Shown here: positions 5,386 through 5,765 of the stretch, piece after piece
Layout: every line of letters begins with the position of its first letter
Position numbering within the stretch: the first letter of the stretch is position 1
DNA from: DATKEU01 sp036493295
GTDB lineage: Bacteria > Myxococcota_A > Polyangia > Fen-1088
DNA length: 5,765 nt
Assembly: GCA_036493295.1 (NCBI GenBank)
Contig: DASXQB010000321.1
Span: forward strand, 1-5,765
Reading direction: 5' to 3'
Position numbers and translations under genes: made by a program
The notes under the pieces: generated by a model
Told to the model about the DNA's origin: nothing
Databases searched by the model: none
What the model saw: only the letters and a program-made list of their open reading frames with translations

Positions 5386-5765
5386 GCCAGTCGACGGGGA
5401 GCGACAGATTCGCGACAAGAAATCAATGACGTTCTCCCTGACCAATTGTTTCATGCCGCAGCATCGCCAGCGACGGGCAGGAACACCCTGAGCGGCACCG
5501 GCGGCACAACCGGGGGCGGCTCCGGCGGCATATTCGGAGGCGGCAGCGGCGGAGCGCAGGGAACGGGCGGCTCGCCCGTCGATGGCAGTGGCGGCGCTCC
5601 CGGCATGCGCTCTGACGGGGGCGGTATGCGCCGCGATGGCGGAGGCGTGCGCCCTGACGGCGGATTCATGCGCCCTGAAGGCGGCATGCGCGACGGCCGT
5701 ATGCGCCCTGACGGAGGAGGCATGACGCCTGACATGGCGGCACGATGCCTGACGATGGCGGTACG
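5386..5765 (+). CDS. Glycine-rich protein fragment, start unclear, probably frame-disrupted, runs off right edge
   Basis: The plus-strand frame is open from after a TGA at 5383-5385 to the window end. From about 5488 it reads LSGTGGTTGGGSGGIFGGG and related Gly/Ser/Thr-rich sequence, then heptad repeats of the type M-R-P-D-G-G-G. Gly-rich linkers of this style are typical of secreted or surface proteins of Polyangia. No start codon is convincing. TTG at 5446 is the first candidate, with no ribosome site, and ATG at 5426 is in another frame and stops at 5491. No signal peptide is visible, so the 5' end may be damaged or the frame may be shifted upstream. One base seems missing after 5733. A minus-strand proline-rich frame ending at 5451 covers the same bases and shares the same wobble positions, so base composition cannot separate the two. 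I prefer the plus strand because of the familiar Gly/Thr/Ser linker style and the repair seen at 5733. Confidence 0.35.
5605..5765 (+). repeat. Degenerate 21-base tandem repeat coding M-R-P-D-G-G-G heptads
   Basis: Eight units start at 5605, 5626, 5647, 5668, 5686, 5701, 5722 and 5745. Typical units are 21 bases (ATGCGCCCTGACGG plus a Gly-coding end). The units at 5668 and 5686 are shortened to 18 and 15 bases, still whole codons. The last two change to M-T-P-D and M-P-D-D-G-G-T. All length changes are multiples of three except one missing base after 5733. The array continues to the window edge. Confidence 0.7.

Noticed and set aside
5605..5765. Tandem repeats as a CRISPR array
   Set aside because: The units are 15-24 bases, contiguous, codon-periodic and without unique spacers, so this is a protein-coding repeat.

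Overview
The window looks like a myxobacterium (Myxococcota, probably Polyangia-like). It is GC-rich with strongly GC-biased third codon positions. It carries a Hanks-type Ser/Thr kinase beside an ECF-like sigma factor, a CHAT-domain protein, a lipoprotein with an Asp/Ala-rich linker followed by a cysteine-rich domain of the 'NGxxC..C..FCVDGACC' kind, and a glycine-rich repeat stretch. Each is common in that phylum. The assignment comes from gene content alone.

The layout has four blocks. (1) 2-1504, plus strand: the C-terminal ~360 residues of a CHAT cysteine-protease-like protein that enters from the left edge, then after 36 bp a 125-residue protein I do not recognise. A strong intrinsic terminator (1508-1553) ends this unit. 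(2) 1655-4243, plus strand: a soluble Ser/Thr kinase, a sigma-70 family factor 91 bp downstream, and a single-pass membrane protein whose ATG overlaps the sigma stop codon (ATGA). The membrane protein is a candidate anti-sigma or signal-input protein. (3) 4298-5161, minus strand, convergent with block 2: a secreted lipoprotein with 24 cysteines in its mature cysteine-rich domain. (4) 5162-5765: an upstream region of the lipoprotein gene with lower GC and several inverted repeats, then a glycine-rich plus-strand reading frame with heptad repeats (consensus M-R-P-D-G-G-G). That frame runs off the right edge and seems to have lost one base near 5733.

How the genes may work together is inference. 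The kinase, sigma factor and membrane protein look like one transcription unit for an envelope- or stress-responsive transcription switch. The CHAT gene and its small partner form a separate transcript immediately upstream. A protease next to a small unknown protein and a sigma-factor switch recalls the logic of known CHAT systems, in which the protease cleaves a partner that controls a sigma factor. No cas genes or CRISPR array are present here, and nothing in the sequence proves such a link.

The two points most worth checking are whether the 125-residue protein is a conserved CHAT partner, and whether the membrane protein binds the sigma factor.
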